A DNA stretch of 16,808 bases from Methanosarcinales archaeon (GTDB lineage: Archaea; Halobacteriota; Methanosarcinia; Methanosarcinales; Methanogasteraceae), in NCBI GenBank assembly GCA_003661105.1, contig QMVM01000015.1, forward strand, positions 1 to 16,808, in the 5' to 3' direction. The notes under the pieces were generated by a model that saw only the letters and a program-made list of their open reading frames with translations, searched no databases and was not told the DNA's origin. Positions 14,610-16,808 of the stretch are shown here, in pieces (position 1 is the first letter of the stretch; the number at the start of each line of letters is the position of its first letter). The translations under genes were made by a program, and so were the position numbers.

Positions 14610-14656
14610 TTTTTGTCTAACGACCCCGATGTTTTTTCATTACGCGGTTCGTTTTT
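14610..14656 (+). terminator. Oligo-T terminator region after the HEAT-repeat gene
   Basis: Three T-runs (T5 at 14610-14614, T6 at 14632-14637, T5 at 14652-14656) follow the stop within 50 bp. Successive T-runs are typical archaeal termination signals. Confidence 0.45.
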
Positions 14657-14673
14657 GGGGCACTGCCGAAAGT

Positions 14674-14683
14674 AATACAAATA
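14674..14683 (+). promoter_or_regulatory. TATA-like box of the CDC48 gene
   Basis: AATACAAATA centred about 27 bp before the ATG at 14706, with no SD before that start, so a leaderless transcript is likely. Confidence 0.45.
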
Positions 14684-14684
14684 A

Positions 14685-16808
<2,124 letters not shown>

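Overview
The window is archaeal, most likely a euryarchaeon of the methanogen/ANME-type lineages (the lineage is inference). Direct evidence: an archaeal SRP54, an archaeal-type threonyl-tRNA synthetase with a D-aminoacyl-tRNA-deacylase-like N-terminal editing domain, and a CDC48/VCP-family double AAA ATPase. Many genes also have a TATA-like box about 25-28 bp before the start codon, which points to leaderless transcripts. No rRNA, tRNA or CRISPR array was seen.

Layout. 1-4800 is mostly housekeeping: the 3' part of an AAA_14/DUF4143 ATPase (+), SRP54 (-), a response regulator (+), a thioredoxin (+), and a siroheme-synthase-type dehydrogenase followed by a membrane-anchored TPR protein (both -). 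4800-9050 is an accessory zone. It holds a NosD-like beta-helix protein with a C-terminal dockerin (-) whose 5' end is split over three frames, a TumE/DUF6516-like toxin with its upstream partner (+), and a 263-bp element with 24-bp terminal inverted repeats and an 8-bp target duplication. It also holds an archaeal ATPase (-) and two further decayed copies of the surface-protein leader. 9218-12729 is a minus-strand cluster thrS-hisD-copG-type antitoxin. 12730-13108 is intergenic, with a second copy of the element's end sequence and a set of spaced short repeats. 13109-14605 encodes an unrecognised HEAT-repeat/cysteine-cluster/zinc-ribbon protein (+). 14706-16808 is a CDC48-type ATPase that runs off the window.

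How the parts fit. SRP54 (membrane targeting), CDC48 (unfolding), thioredoxin (redox) and ThrRS/HisD are ordinary cell functions. The accessory zone is a patch of gene turnover. Three homologous leader regions (near 6027, 7618 and 8897) lie in the same orientation within 3 kb in different states of decay, and are interrupted by a toxin-antitoxin pair, an inverted-repeat element and an ATPase gene. Pieces of the family reading frame (leader, 'VEWEVYPGD', 'DGADV', body) can be traced from frame to frame in copies A and B. The most interesting items are the inverted-repeat element and its relative at 12820, the triplicated decayed leaders, and the HEAT/Cys-cluster protein next to CDC48.
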